64,000 nt of DNA from Prevotella herbatica (GCF_017347605.1 NZ_AP024484.1:1455501-1519500); one strand, 5' to 3'; positions 25,989 to 35,607 are shown, numbered from the stretch's first letter. Translations and numbers: made by a program. The notes: generated by a model from the letters alone, not told the origin.

Positions 25989-28295
25989 TTACAGTCTATT
26001 CTTTTCACTGTTTCCGGCCCCCGTTCCCTTGTACTTTTTACCAGAAATATTCAAATTATAATGCAAGGTTAAAGTGATATAACGGGTATCCGTAACATTC
26101 TGCTGAAGTATCAGTAAATTGTGATTGTACATCTGGGGCTTAAACTTGTACATGTTGAAGATATCATGTACAGCAAGCCGAATGCTCAGACGATTATTGA
26201 AGAAGGACTTGCCGGCACTGGCATCGATATTCCAGAGATCATCTAGTTTCATATTCTGATTATTTCCGCTCCCCTGATAGTTGCCGTCGATACGCAGCTG
26301 GCAATTATCAGGAAGGTTAAAGGCATTATACCACTGGAAAAACAGAATCGGTTTGTTGAAAGACTTGATCTGCTGGCAATAGTTGTATTTGAACCATTGC
26401 TGGTTCATCCCGACGTTCCATGTTGGATGCCACCATCCTACTGTAGGTGATAGGCTGGCATAACAGTTGAGCCTATTCAGGTGGCTGGCATTTTCAAAGG
26501 TGACAAAAGCTATTTTCGGATCCTGCTGGTCATAGTTGGAGGAATAGACGATGATATCCTTGTCATGAGAAAAACTTGCTGTAAAAAACAACCAGGAATA
26601 GCTGACATTTGCCGTAACGGCATCAATATAGGTAGGTCGGAGCATTGGATTTCCGCTGAGATAATGGAATCTGTTGAGATAATAGACATTTCCATCCAGT
26701 TGGCTATATCCCGGACGCTGCACTTTTTTGCTGTATCCTACAGAAAATTCGGCTTTTCCTATCGGAAAACTAACAGATAAGTCCGGAAACAGATTATCAT
26801 ATTTCCGGCTCTGGTCATCCTGACGCACTCCATTCAATGTATATACAGTGCTGACATGCTCGTATCTCATTCCAGCATTCAGCTGTATCTTATTCCATTT
26901 CTGAGAATATTGAAGGAATAAAGCGGAGTTCTTCTCCTGCATTTTATTATTGTTGTCTGAAAATACACCCTCAATATTATCAAACAGATTCTTCCGGTGT
27001 GTATTCGTATATTCTTCCCCCATGGAAACTGTTCCAGAAGGTGAAAGACGGTATGACAACTCTGCTTTGACTGCCCCTAACCGGCTCTGGCTGGTATTGT
27101 GAGTGATGACGCTACGATCGGTGTAATTCTGACTTAACTCTCTCTGTATCTGGTTTTGGTTGTCTTTGCTATATACATAATCCATATTCCAGTTCATCGA
27201 GAAATCCCCGAAGGTCCCGTTATAGTATATATTTGCATCATGTCCTGGGCGCTTCTTTTCCTGAGTCGTTCCGGAACTGTTCCAAGAGTCATAGAAGGTA
27301 CCGTTAGAGAAGACATCACTTATGAAATGATCATACTCCTTATCTTTATCCGCACTATATTGATAATAAGCCCCGAAAGAATGATGAGGGCTTACATCAT
27401 ACCCGAATCCTACTTTCCCCTGCAGGTCGGATAGCCGGTGATAGGACTTGCTTGTGCTTTTCAGATTCCATACGGTATCCGCAAAATTGGTCTGATCACC
27501 ATAAATTGTGCTTCTTCTCTGTCCTGTACCCGCTGACAGCATGCCAAAGATATTCAGTCCCTTCTTTTGATAGTTGATCTCTGCTCGTTGGTTTTCAGAG
27601 AAATAATGGTCATACTTGTTCTGGGAAGCAAAGCTGAAACCAAGGCCCTGATCCCTTTTCTTTGTCTTTATCCTGATGACAGCACCCACTGTGGCATCAT
27701 ATCCTGCACCAGGACGGTTGATTACCTCCACGCTCTGGATATTCTCTGAACTCAAATGCTCTAGTTCACTTTTATCCATAACCTTACGGTTGTTAATATA
27801 GATAATGGGAGTACCTTTACCGAAAACCTGTATTTCCCCATTGCTGTTTACCGTCACCATAGGGATCTTCTGCAGGACTTCATTAGCCGTACCGATTTTC
27901 TCCAACACGCTTCCAGTCACCAATGTCTTCATCCCCTCCTTCGTAAGCTTGTGCCTTGGCAAATCTCCTTTCACTACTACACAGCCAAGCATCAAAGAAT
28001 TTTCCTTCAACACGATCACCCCGGCATCTCCTTGCCTAGCCTCTTCTATGACAGTCTTATAGCCTACAGCCGATACTTTCAGCAAACAATTTTGCGGAGA
28101 GGTCTGAAGAGAGAAGGATCCATCCTCGGCAGAAACCGTTCCCCTAACAAAAGAAGAATCCTTTTCAGAAAGTAAAAAGATATTCGCCATGACGACGGCT
28201 TGATGATGCTCATCCTCTACCTTTCCGGAGATAACCTGCGAGAAAGAAAGAACCGTGTGCAATATAAATATAACAAAAAAAAGAAACCGATTCAT
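25989..28295 (-). CDS. Outer-membrane beta-barrel protein, paralogue of the 23428-25818 gene
   Basis: The 768-residue protein has a signal peptide (MNRFLFFVIFILHTVLSFSQ), a carboxypeptidase regulatory-like domain (VISGKVEDEHHQAVVMANIFLL), a plug-like region (VLQKIPMVTVNSNGEIQVFG, IYINNRKVMDKSEL, VEVINRPGAGYDATVGAVI) and a long barrel. The plan is the same as its neighbour, but its DNA is noticeably richer in G and C by eye, so this copy may have a different history. It probably sits in the outer membrane as a TonB-receptor-like protein; the ligand is unknown. Confidence 0.82.
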   Translation of the reverse strand: MNRFLFFVIFILHTVLSFSQVISGKVEDEHHQAVVMANIFLLSEKDSSFVRGTVSAEDGSFSLQTSPQNCLLKVSAVGYKTVIEEARQGDAGVIVLKENSLMLGCVVVKGDLPRHKLTKEGMKTLVTGSVLEKIGTANEVLQKIPMVTVNSNGEIQVFGKGTPIIYINNRKVMDKSELEHLSSENIQSVEVINRPGAGYDATVGAVIRIKTKKRDQGLGFSFASQNKYDHYFSENQRAEINYQKKGLNIFGMLSAGTGQRRSTIYGDQTNFADTVWNLKSTSKSYHRLSDLQGKVGFGYDVSPHHSFGAYYQYSADKDKEYDHFISDVFSNGTFYDSWNSSGTTQEKKRPGHDANIYYNGTFGDFSMNWNMDYVYSKDNQNQIQRELSQNYTDRSVITHNTSQSRLGAVKAELSYRLSPSGTVSMGEEYTNTHRKNLFDNIEGVFSDNNNKMQEKNSALFLQYSQKWNKIQLNAGMRYEHVSTVYTLNGVRQDDQSRKYDNLFPDLSVSFPIGKAEFSVGYSKKVQRPGYSQLDGNVYYLNRFHYLSGNPMLRPTYIDAVTANVSYSWLFFTASFSHDKDIIVYSSNYDQQDPKIAFVTFENASHLNRLNCYASLSPTVGWWHPTWNVGMNQQWFKYNYCQQIKSFNKPILFFQWYNAFNLPDNCQLRIDGNYQGSGNNQNMKLDDLWNIDASAGKSFFNNRLSIRLAVHDIFNMYKFKPQMYNHNLLILQQNVTDTRYITLTLHYNLNISGKKYKGTGAGNSEKNRL

Positions 28296-28391
28296 ATTCT
28301 ATGCTTTATCTAAGAAACAATTAATTGGCTTTTCATATAGACTTTTAGATTTATAACTATCCAATCTATATTTTTTTAAAGAATGTATATT

Positions 28392-28426
28392 CAGAGATTT
28401 GTGGATTGGAATATTTAGAACTCCAG
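28392..28426 (-). pseudogene. Short relic of the DUF3244-like pseudogene
   Basis: These 35 bp match 29096-29130 with one difference (GAGATTTGTGGATTGGAATAT core). They are a second fragment of the same decayed small-protein gene. The rest of 28296-28502 shows no further feature. Confidence 0.6.
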
Positions 28427-28502
28427 TATACCAGAGTCTATAGTTGCCGTGAGTATTCAGTTTAGTCAATTATATGTTTAACCTTTCAACCCTCGAATTT
28501 GT

Positions 28503-29009
28503 TCATATCTTAACATTGAATCCTAAGGAAAATAAAACTCTTGTATAATCATGGAAACAACTATTATGCGAGTCATATTTTCTTAAGGTAATCCCGAGGC
28601 ATGGTCTGATATTGGAATGCCCTATATAAGCATAAAGACCGGTGTCGTAATACGAATAGTCCCAATTGTTCTTCTTCCGCAAGTTATCTCCAATGCCACA
28701 TACGGCACCAACGCTTAAATCCGGAATAGTCAAAAAAGTATAGCCAATTTTGGCTCCATACATATCATTCGTATAATAATCTTTAGCCCCATCAATTTTA
28801 AAAAGTGCAATAGAACGCTCATAATCACATTTAACATACAAGCGTTTCAATATATTATACTTGAAGGCAAAACCTATTTCATAGGGATTAAATTCATGTG
28901 AGGATATGCTCTTTTGAACATACATTTCTGCTTCCATTGCTTCAGTCTGACAAGAGGCAGAAAGTGGAAAATAAAAAAACAGAAAAATCAAATACAGTAT
29001 TTTAGACAT
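28503..29009 (-). CDS. Small outer-membrane beta-barrel-like protein, function unknown
   Basis: The ATG at 29009 was chosen over an upstream TTG. The product of about 168 residues has a signal peptide (MSKILYLIFLFFYFPLSAS) and then amphipathic beta-strands rich in Tyr and Phe (EIGFAFKYNILKRLYVKCDYER), ending in VLFSLGFNVKI, a hydrophobic terminus typical of outer-membrane barrels. I recognise no named family. It directly follows the remains of a DUF3244-like pseudogene, whose decayed frame runs into its start, so its translation signals are unusual. Being intact, it may still be expressed from promoter cassette B. Confidence 0.6.
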   Translation of the reverse strand: MSKILYLIFLFFYFPLSASCQTEAMEAEMYVQKSISSHEFNPYEIGFAFKYNILKRLYVKCDYERSIALFKIDGAKDYYTNDMYGAKIGYTFLTIPDLSVGAVCGIGDNLRKKNNWDYSYYDTGLYAYIGHSNIRPCLGITLRKYDSHNSCFHDYTRVLFSLGFNVKI

Positions 29010-29014
29010 AAGCA

Positions 29015-29230
29015 ACTATTATTATTTCTACATTACTAAATGCTCTCATAAAAGTCAATAAACATACTCAGCTATTATGCTATCAATAATATATGCAGAG
29101 ATTTGTGGATTGGAATATATAGAACTCCAGTTGTTGGCATTGGGGTATCTTTAGGGTTATTAGCGAATGCGCTAATACATGTTGAACTAAGCAACATAAT
29201 CATAATAAAATTTAAAGTGGTCTTCTTCAT
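29015..29230 (-). pseudogene. Frameshifted DUF3244-like secreted protein gene
   Basis: Read on the minus strand from ATG at 29230, the first 50 or so codons encode a signal peptide (LSSTCISAFANNP) like that of the intact gene at 36458-36835 (LCSTCISTFANNP), and then reach a stop. Further on, in another frame, LTFMRAF and NVEI match LTFMRAFDNAEI of the intact gene. The gene is therefore a decayed paralogue with at least one frameshift. Its promoter (cassette B) is well preserved. Confidence 0.82.
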
Positions 29231-29288
29231 GTTTTAATCTCTATTTAGTTTTGTCTTTCGGCAGAGCAAAGTTATAAACGTTTTTATT
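29231..29288 (-). promoter_or_regulatory. Promoter cassette copy B (-7 box 29267-29274)
   Basis: Same block as cassettes A and C, with TAACTTTG on the minus strand and the CCGAAAGACAAAA leader. Similarity to copy A continues about 35 bp further upstream (to about 29323). 29323-29428 shows nothing else. Confidence 0.72.
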
Positions 29289-29428
29289 GCTATCCAAATT
29301 TTTATACAAGAAAAACAAAATAGTGGCTAAATGATGCCCCATTTTTACACTGGGTTAACATTTAGCTCACCATTTCTTCCGTTTATATCTTAAGAGTCGC
29401 CCAAATATTAGGGAATAATTACTTTGTA

Positions 29429-29923
29429 TTAATCCCCATGGAATATTAGATTTAATAAAGTCTTGTCGCTTACAACCGTCACTGCTTTGAATTTCTGATT
29501 AGGCTGTATCTTATGTCCATACACTCTAGGATTCAATATACGTGCAAAAGCGACAAAGTAATTTTCTCCTTCTTTAGTTATCACTCTATCATCAAAACCA
29601 TCTGTCGTTGCAACAACCGTTTCGTTCTCCATGAAGCCCTCAAAAGAGATATTGAAACGTCTGTGTTTATGAAACAGATACAAATATCTATAAGGAACTT
29701 CTATATTTGCATAATAGTAAGTATTTGGGGAAACTTCAAAATAATGTATACCTCCACTACACTCTATCGTAAATGGAAAGTGCACTGTTGTTACCACATA
29801 TATCATTCCCGCAATAAACAATGTCACGATTGTTATTCCTAAGCTTATGAGACGGGGAGGCACTTTGCCTATTATCTTCCTCACTCGCTCGCTCCTGAGT
29901 TCTATATTATCGTTTGCTTCCAT
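29429..29923 (-). CDS. Short HlyD-like membrane protein of the peptide export locus
   Basis: The 164-residue protein starts like Bacteroidota HlyD-family adaptor proteins (IELRSERVRKIIGKVPPRLI) and has one membrane helix at about residues 27-46. It lacks the long coiled-coil hairpin and lipoyl core of full adaptors; the remaining periplasmic part is beta-rich. Adaptors of this family link an inner-membrane ABC exporter to the outer membrane. It follows the C39 ABC exporter by 23 bp on the same strand, so it is probably its partner. Whether the short form is functional or degenerate is open; a relic of a second copy exists at 25906-25962. Confidence 0.68.
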   Translation of the reverse strand: MEANDNIELRSERVRKIIGKVPPRLISLGITIVTLFIAGMIYVVTTVHFPFTIECSGGIHYFEVSPNTYYYANIEVPYRYLYLFHKHRRFNISFEGFMENETVVATTDGFDDRVITKEGENYFVAFARILNPRVYGHKIQPNQKFKAVTVVSDKTLLNLIFHGD

Positions 29924-29946
29924 ATCATTTTATATCTTTATTGGTT

Positions 29947-32142
29947 CTAGTTTCCCAGTTCCAGTTGGTTCTTCACTAGATTGTAGTAAACTCCACGCTT
30001 CGCAATCAGTTCATCATGACTTCCTGCCTCTGCAACCATACCGTTGTTTATAGCTATTATTCGGTCGGCATTTCTCACCGTGCTCAGCCTGTGAGCCACA
30101 ATTACCACAGTGCGTCCGGCATAAAACTTATCAAGATTCTCCACAATAGCCTTCTCGTTGCTTGCATCAAGCGAGTTTGTTGCCTCATCAAGAAATATAT
30201 AGTCAGGATTTTTATAAACAGCTCTAGCTATAAGTATTCTCTGCTTTTGTCCCTGACTCAATCCAACCCCATCACGCCCAATCTTGGTGTTGAACTTCAG
30301 TGGAAGTCCCATAATATAATCTTTTATGCAAGCTATTTCAGCAGCCTTCAGCAATCTGTCCTTATCAATGTCCGCGTCATCCACTGCAATGTTGCGCGCT
30401 ATTGACTCAGAGAATATTACACCGTCCTGCATCACAACTCCACATTGTCTGCGCCACCACTTCTTGTTAAGTTGGTTAATATCCGTACCTCCTACTGTGA
30501 TATGCCCGCCAAGCACGGGATAATATCCAAGCATTAAACGAACAAGGGTTGTCTTCCCACTACCAGAGGCACCTACTATCGCAGTAACCTTACCCTTTGG
30601 TATATGTATATTGACATTGTCCAGTGTCTTTTTGATCGCATGCGGATCATACTTGAACATCACGTTTTCAATATCAATCCCTTTTTCTTGGTCTTGTAGA
30701 GATGTCTGTAGCCCTACTTTTCCGTTCTCATCATCCACGCAATGGATCTCATTTATGCGTTCAAGACTTATCTTTACGTCCTGTATTGAATAGAAAAAGC
30801 TCATGAGCTGTTCTACAGGACTGTTTAACTGCCCAATTATATATTGCACGGCAAGCATCATACCAAGGGTCATCTGACTGTGGATCACGGCTGTTGCGGC
30901 AACTACAGTAATCACGATGTTCTTAATCTCGTTTATAAATATGCTGCCCGCCTCTTGCGTCTGCTGCAGTTTCAGACTCTTCATCTGCACGCCGAACAGA
31001 TCAGCCTGCACGTCCTCCCATTCCCAGCGTCTGCGTTGTTCGCAGTCCTGCAGCTTTATTTCTTGCATGGATGTTATAAACTCGTAAGTCTTGTTATTAT
31101 TTATAGCCTGCTGCTCAAAAAGCTCATAGTCCAGCACCTTCCTACGCCTCAGGAACAGTGTCATCCAAATTCCATAAACGACACTACCTATAAGAAATAT
31201 TGAGAAGACCAACTTGTTATAAAAGAACAGTACGATAGTGAACACCACGAATGTGAGCATTGAGAACATAATGTTCAGTGTCTGCTGCGTCATAAACGTA
31301 TTCACACGGCTGTGATCGTTCATTCTCTGCATGAGATCACCCATCAGTTTTGTGTCAAAGAACGACATCGGGAGCTTGAGTAGTTTAATGAAGAAATCAC
31401 TTACCAGTGATATATTTATCCTCATACTGATATGAAGTAGCAACCAGCGGCGGATAAAATCAATAACCGTACGACTTACTGTAAGCATAAGCTGTCCCAA
31501 AAGCACAAGCCATATAAAACCTATATCCTGATTCTTTATACCAACATCTACAATACTTTGTGTCAGGAACGGAAGCACGAGTTGCAGCAGACTGCCAACA
31601 ATAAGTCCCAACACAATCTGCCCAAAATAACGGCGGTACTTTTTGATATAGTCAAAAAGAAATTTAAATGACCTTTCCTCCATTGGCCTTCTCTCTGGTT
31701 GTTTCTCATAAAACGCAGAAGTGGGTTCAAGAAACATCGCTATACCCTTTTCTTGACCATCCGACTGCGTACTAATCCAATGCTGCTTAAATTCTACAAG
31801 ATTATACTTAATCAATCCTTTACCAGGGTCTGCGATATAAAAAATATTCCCTTTCTTAACTTTATACAATACCACAAAGTGATTTTGGTTCCAATGGAGA
31901 ATGCAAGGATGGTCTATCTTTAATAAATTTTCTATAGTTGATTTGTATGAGTTTGCAAAAAAGCCGATTTGTTCTGCTGCTTTCTCAATACCACCAAGTG
32001 AGATACCTGTAATTGTAGAAATACATACTTTGGCTACTTCAGTAAACTTTAAATTACTTCCGTAGAAGCGACAAATCATGGCTAAACAGGCAGCCCCGCA
32101 CTGCATAGAATCATTTTGCTTAATCCATAAAAAAGACTTCAT
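29947..32142 (-). CDS. Peptidase-containing ABC transporter (C39 bacteriocin-type exporter)
   Basis: Such transporters remove a double-glycine leader from a peptide and export the core. The N-terminal C39 peptidase domain has the catalytic Cys in SMQCGAACL (residue 15), His in NHFVVLY and Asp in IADPG. A six-helix membrane domain follows (about 165-450). The ATPase domain has Walker A GASGSGKTT, signature LSQGQKQR and Walker B YIFLDEA. The ATG at 32142 gives an ATGA overlap with the preceding barrel gene; the longer frame starts with TTG. It is 731 residues long. The precursor at 35608 has the matching GG motif. Confidence 0.93.
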   Translation of the reverse strand: MKSFLWIKQNDSMQCGAACLAMICRFYGSNLKFTEVAKVCISTITGISLGGIEKAAEQIGFFANSYKSTIENLLKIDHPCILHWNQNHFVVLYKVKKGNIFYIADPGKGLIKYNLVEFKQHWISTQSDGQEKGIAMFLEPTSAFYEKQPERRPMEERSFKFLFDYIKKYRRYFGQIVLGLIVGSLLQLVLPFLTQSIVDVGIKNQDIGFIWLVLLGQLMLTVSRTVIDFIRRWLLLHISMRINISLVSDFFIKLLKLPMSFFDTKLMGDLMQRMNDHSRVNTFMTQQTLNIMFSMLTFVVFTIVLFFYNKLVFSIFLIGSVVYGIWMTLFLRRRKVLDYELFEQQAINNNKTYEFITSMQEIKLQDCEQRRRWEWEDVQADLFGVQMKSLKLQQTQEAGSIFINEIKNIVITVVAATAVIHSQMTLGMMLAVQYIIGQLNSPVEQLMSFFYSIQDVKISLERINEIHCVDDENGKVGLQTSLQDQEKGIDIENVMFKYDPHAIKKTLDNVNIHIPKGKVTAIVGASGSGKTTLVRLMLGYYPVLGGHITVGGTDINQLNKKWWRRQCGVVMQDGVIFSESIARNIAVDDADIDKDRLLKAAEIACIKDYIMGLPLKFNTKIGRDGVGLSQGQKQRILIARAVYKNPDYIFLDEATNSLDASNEKAIVENLDKFYAGRTVVIVAHRLSTVRNADRIIAINNGMVAEAGSHDELIAKRGVYYNLVKNQLELGN

Positions 32143-34217
32143 TCCCAATTATCTTTTGTCTGATGATATTCTTGCGTTCCATCAACAGTTTCAACATTAA
32201 CTTTCTTACCTCTAGAAAAATTCCAGGTAATAGAAACTCCAACATATTGAATTGGAGCTGTGTTTTTGTATGTGATCTTGTAAGTTCCAACTTTCCTATC
32301 AAGCTTACGGCGATTTCCAATAGGAGTAAAATCAATTGCAAACTGAAAATTGTCATTTAAGAAAGATTTATATATCCTGCCATCAACACTATATACTGTA
32401 TGATAAGTTCGCTCAAATGTTCGGTATGTTGGATCAATGTTAGCATTTAGCATACCGCCCCATCCATTTGCGAACTTAAAATTATTGTTAAAGTAAAAAT
32501 ATTCTTTAAAACGAGTCTTATCATAATATGTCGTACCAATTTGTGTATTTTCAGGGGTTATTTCTACACGACTTGAAATTTTTAAATTCCACCATTGTGT
32601 TGGTGCTTCCATGTATTCAGCTCCTACTCCCCAATAGCATTGCCCTGAAATATTGATGGGTTTTGTGTAAAAGATATTAGCATCTTCTGCATTATGAAAA
32701 GTTTCCCAATAGATACGGTTATGAGAGTAGGCATAAAGAGCAGTAAGAGTAACCTTATTTCTAAACATAGAAAGTCCAGCCATAACAATATCAGAGGAAG
32801 GGGCTTTTAAGTTTGCGTTTCCTATACTATAATTATAAGAATCTTTCCATGTAATAGCTGAAGATATTGCTGAGTATGGAATATCACTCATAGTTCGCTT
32901 GTAACTAAGTATAAGATTATGCTCTTTATTTTTACCAAATGGCATCATAAACTGAATAGTAGGGTTGATAGTCCACTGGGTATTTTGATCATCAACCTCA
33001 CTAGTTCGGTCGTTAAAATTGATGTGATTAAGTTGCCAGTTTACACCTGCACTATATCGAAATTTGCTAATTTTCCCTTGCGCCATAACATATGCAATTG
33101 GTGTTACACCAGAAGTCTGGGTTGTCATTGTACTCATATTAAAGCGATTGCTTAATTTATTTACAGAAGGGCTGTATGATGAAGAAATAATTTGGGCAGA
33201 AGCACCAAATTTAAAAGTAAGAGAACGGCTATATGGACACAAGAAATCTGCATTAAATTTCCATAAATCGAGATTGCTTTTCTCCATAACATCACCAGTA
33301 TTATTCTCTTCTATGTAATATAGTGAGTTATTTTTGCTATACTTATTTAAATAGTCAACGGTAAGCTCCGCTGATGATCCTCTTTTGTTTAAGGGCATTG
33401 AAAACTTCATGGTTCCTTCATGTAGATGAGTGTTCATATTCTCACTAATAGAAGACCACTCATTGTTACCGAAAGATGTAGAAATAGGACTTGGATTTGA
33501 AGAGGTATAAAGATAGCTACCGCCTATCTGAACGCCTGATTTTAATTGTTGTGTAAGGCTGATTCTGTTTCTGAAGTTATATGAACTGGACAATAAGCTA
33601 TTAGACAAATACGATTGCATATCCAATTCTGTCTGCCATTGTTCAGAAGTTTCCTTTGTCCTTTCGTGACCAAAGTCAATATTATCATATATACTAAGGT
33701 TCTTATAACGGCAATTAAAAAGTATTCCTAAGTCTTCATTTCCAAAACCACAAGAGCGATACCATTCTGTGTTTCCCATAACGCTACCATAGAAACCTCC
33801 TTTAGAGGGGCGACGCAGAGTAATCATAATGATTCCTCCACTTAAAGCGGCATTATGATCTGCACCAGCAAGGTACTTTACTTCTACCTTTTGAATCGTT
33901 TCCCCAGGTATCTTGTCAAGTTCAGATATATCTGATAGTTTTATACCATCCACATAGATTTCACTGACAGCGAGTCCATTAATTTTGAACATGCCATCTT
34001 CATGTGATATATTTGGAAGAAAAGATAGAACCGCGACAGCAGGTTTCCCCTTAACTATGTTCATCCCCTTAAGATTGATAACGTATCCATCAGAGTTATT
34101 AACCGTGCGCGATGCAAGAATAACAACCTCATTAAGTTGCTTTGTCTCTTGCGCTAATGCTGTTGAACTAAGCATAAGTAGACAAGGCATAATGCATTTA
34201 CTTAGATATTTTTTCAT
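32139..34217 (-). CDS. Outer-membrane beta-barrel protein within the peptide locus
   Basis: The start at 34217 gives a signal peptide (MKKYLSKCIMPCLLMLSSTALAQ); a longer frame begins at 34238. A short plug-like region follows directly (AVAVLSFLPNISHEDGMFKI, IYVDGIKLSDI, VEVKYLAGADHNAALSGGII) without the regulatory-like beta-sandwich of the other barrels. A barrel of about 560 residues ends in VGVSITWNFSRG. It overlaps the radical SAM gene upstream and the C39 exporter downstream, so it is an integral part of the peptide operon. It may be the outer-membrane exit or an immunity/uptake receptor for the peptide; this is inference. Confidence 0.78.
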   Translation of the reverse strand: MKKYLSKCIMPCLLMLSSTALAQETKQLNEVVILASRTVNNSDGYVINLKGMNIVKGKPAVAVLSFLPNISHEDGMFKINGLAVSEIYVDGIKLSDISELDKIPGETIQKVEVKYLAGADHNAALSGGIIMITLRRPSKGGFYGSVMGNTEWYRSCGFGNEDLGILFNCRYKNLSIYDNIDFGHERTKETSEQWQTELDMQSYLSNSLLSSSYNFRNRISLTQQLKSGVQIGGSYLYTSSNPSPISTSFGNNEWSSISENMNTHLHEGTMKFSMPLNKRGSSAELTVDYLNKYSKNNSLYYIEENNTGDVMEKSNLDLWKFNADFLCPYSRSLTFKFGASAQIISSSYSPSVNKLSNRFNMSTMTTQTSGVTPIAYVMAQGKISKFRYSAGVNWQLNHINFNDRTSEVDDQNTQWTINPTIQFMMPFGKNKEHNLILSYKRTMSDIPYSAISSAITWKDSYNYSIGNANLKAPSSDIVMAGLSMFRNKVTLTALYAYSHNRIYWETFHNAEDANIFYTKPINISGQCYWGVGAEYMEAPTQWWNLKISSRVEITPENTQIGTTYYDKTRFKEYFYFNNNFKFANGWGGMLNANIDPTYRTFERTYHTVYSVDGRIYKSFLNDNFQFAIDFTPIGNRRKLDRKVGTYKITYKNTAPIQYVGVSITWNFSRGKKVNVETVDGTQEYHQTKDNWE

Positions 34218-35502
34218 AATGATGTTGATAAAGTACATCAGTAAAATAATCTTGTATATTCATAGAGATTTCGTTTGGTGTAATGTGGACCGGACATTTA
34301 CCATCTATGGATTCATACTTTAGTTGTGAACAGATAGGACATATTGGAAGTCTTCTACACGTGTAACATTCGGATGTCATACTTTTTTTTATTCGTTGGA
34401 GTGCAAGGTTATTAAAGTCTATCACACCAGTCTCTGTTAGCTTTCCTATTCTGTGTTCTGGCGCGAAGTCACGTGCTGTACATTTGAAAACATCACCATT
34501 GTAATTAAATACATAATTGTTCATATAATCCCCATAACATGGATTCACGCTATCTCCAAAATATGAATTAATATTTGACTGGAACTTAATTCCTGCAATG
34601 TTTGCTTTAAGCTCTTTTATGCCAATCTTTAATTCCTCATCCTCTGTTTCTTGCCATACTTTATGAAAAGAAAATCTCAGATTGGGTCTGTCAACTAAAT
34701 CATTAAAATCAGCGATAACTTTTTGAAAAGAACGTATATTTTCTTTAGTATAATTGCACCTAATAATAACTCTGAATCCATCAAGGACAGCTTCTCGTGC
34801 ATTTTTTGTAACAATATTATAAGAACCTTGCTCGTTATAAAACTTTTTTACCTTATTATGCATCTCAAAATCTCCATCAAATGGTATTTGGAAGCTGACA
34901 TTAGTAGTGCTTTTTTTTATTCCATTCCTTACCTTTTGTGTAAGGCAAACACCATTCGTTGTAAATGACACTACAAAAATAGTATCGTAGTGAATACAAA
35001 TATCATGTACATTTTGCAAAATAGGTTGAACAACTTTCGTAAATTTCAGTAAAGGTTCTCCACCGAAAAATGCAAGTTGCAATCGTTCATATCGATGTTT
35101 TTCCAGTTGTTCTGTAATATATTTGCATATATTATCAATAGTCTGTGATTGCATTACACTTCCATGTAAATGTCCTTCATAACAATACCAACACCTTAAA
35201 TTACAATCAAGCGTCGGATTGATAGTAAGTTTCAAAGTATTAGAAAACTCCAGTCTTGTACCTAATTCTGCTATACATTTGGAAGTTTCCTCATTTGTAT
35301 CCTTAACTACAAAGTCGTTCTTAACTAAAGATTCAAATAATTCAGGATGTATAGTACTTATTTCATCTATATTTTTGTAATTGTCAGAAAGCAAAACATA
35401 AAGTTCGCGTACTAAAGTTAACCATTTTTTTGTACGACTATTGAACAGAAAGAATGAATCATCCTGCTTTTTAATTAGTTCGTTGTATTTACTCCAGATC
35501 AT
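34198..35502 (-). CDS. Radical SAM/SPASM peptide maturase
   Basis: The 434-residue protein has the radical SAM cluster motif CNLRCWYC (Cys 100, 104, 107) followed by YEGHLHG, a GGEPLL motif, and a C-terminal SPASM region with many cysteines (NPCYGDY, DVFKCTA, CYTCRRLPICPIC, GKC) to bind auxiliary Fe-S clusters. Such enzymes install carbon-based crosslinks or epimerise residues in a ribosomal peptide. The ATG at 35502 was chosen (MIWSKYNELI is typical); the longer frame begins with GTG inside a hairpin. The precursor gene is 105 bp upstream. Confidence 0.92.
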   Translation of the reverse strand: MIWSKYNELIKKQDDSFFLFNSRTKKWLTLVRELYVLLSDNYKNIDEISTIHPELFESLVKNDFVVKDTNEETSKCIAELGTRLEFSNTLKLTINPTLDCNLRCWYCYEGHLHGSVMQSQTIDNICKYITEQLEKHRYERLQLAFFGGEPLLKFTKVVQPILQNVHDICIHYDTIFVVSFTTNGVCLTQKVRNGIKKSTTNVSFQIPFDGDFEMHNKVKKFYNEQGSYNIVTKNAREAVLDGFRVIIRCNYTKENIRSFQKVIADFNDLVDRPNLRFSFHKVWQETEDEELKIGIKELKANIAGIKFQSNINSYFGDSVNPCYGDYMNNYVFNYNGDVFKCTARDFAPEHRIGKLTETGVIDFNNLALQRIKKSMTSECYTCRRLPICPICSQLKYESIDGKCPVHITPNEISMNIQDYFTDVLYQHHYEKISK

Positions 35503-35518
35503 AATGAATAGGTTTAAT

Positions 35519-35589
35519 GTAGGCGAGAACACAGATCTCGCCTACGAATTAATAAATACGGTGGAGTTCGTCTATAGAATAGACTCCAC
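35519..35589 (-). promoter_or_regulatory. Two RNA hairpins between precursor and maturase genes
   Basis: Hairpin 1 (35519-35545) is a perfect 10-bp stem GTAGGCGAGA/TCTCGCCTAC with a 7-base loop. Hairpin 2 (35561-35589) combines GTGGA/TCCAC and GTCTA/TAGAC stems. Neither is followed by a clear T-run on the minus strand. They may protect the precursor mRNA end or reduce read-through into the maturase gene. Confidence 0.65.
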
Positions 35590-35607
35590 ATGCTTCATTG
35601 ATTTGAA

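Noticed and set aside
35503..35532. Longer GTG start of the radical SAM gene
   Set aside because: The GTG lies within a hairpin, and the ATG at 35502 gives the usual N-terminus.
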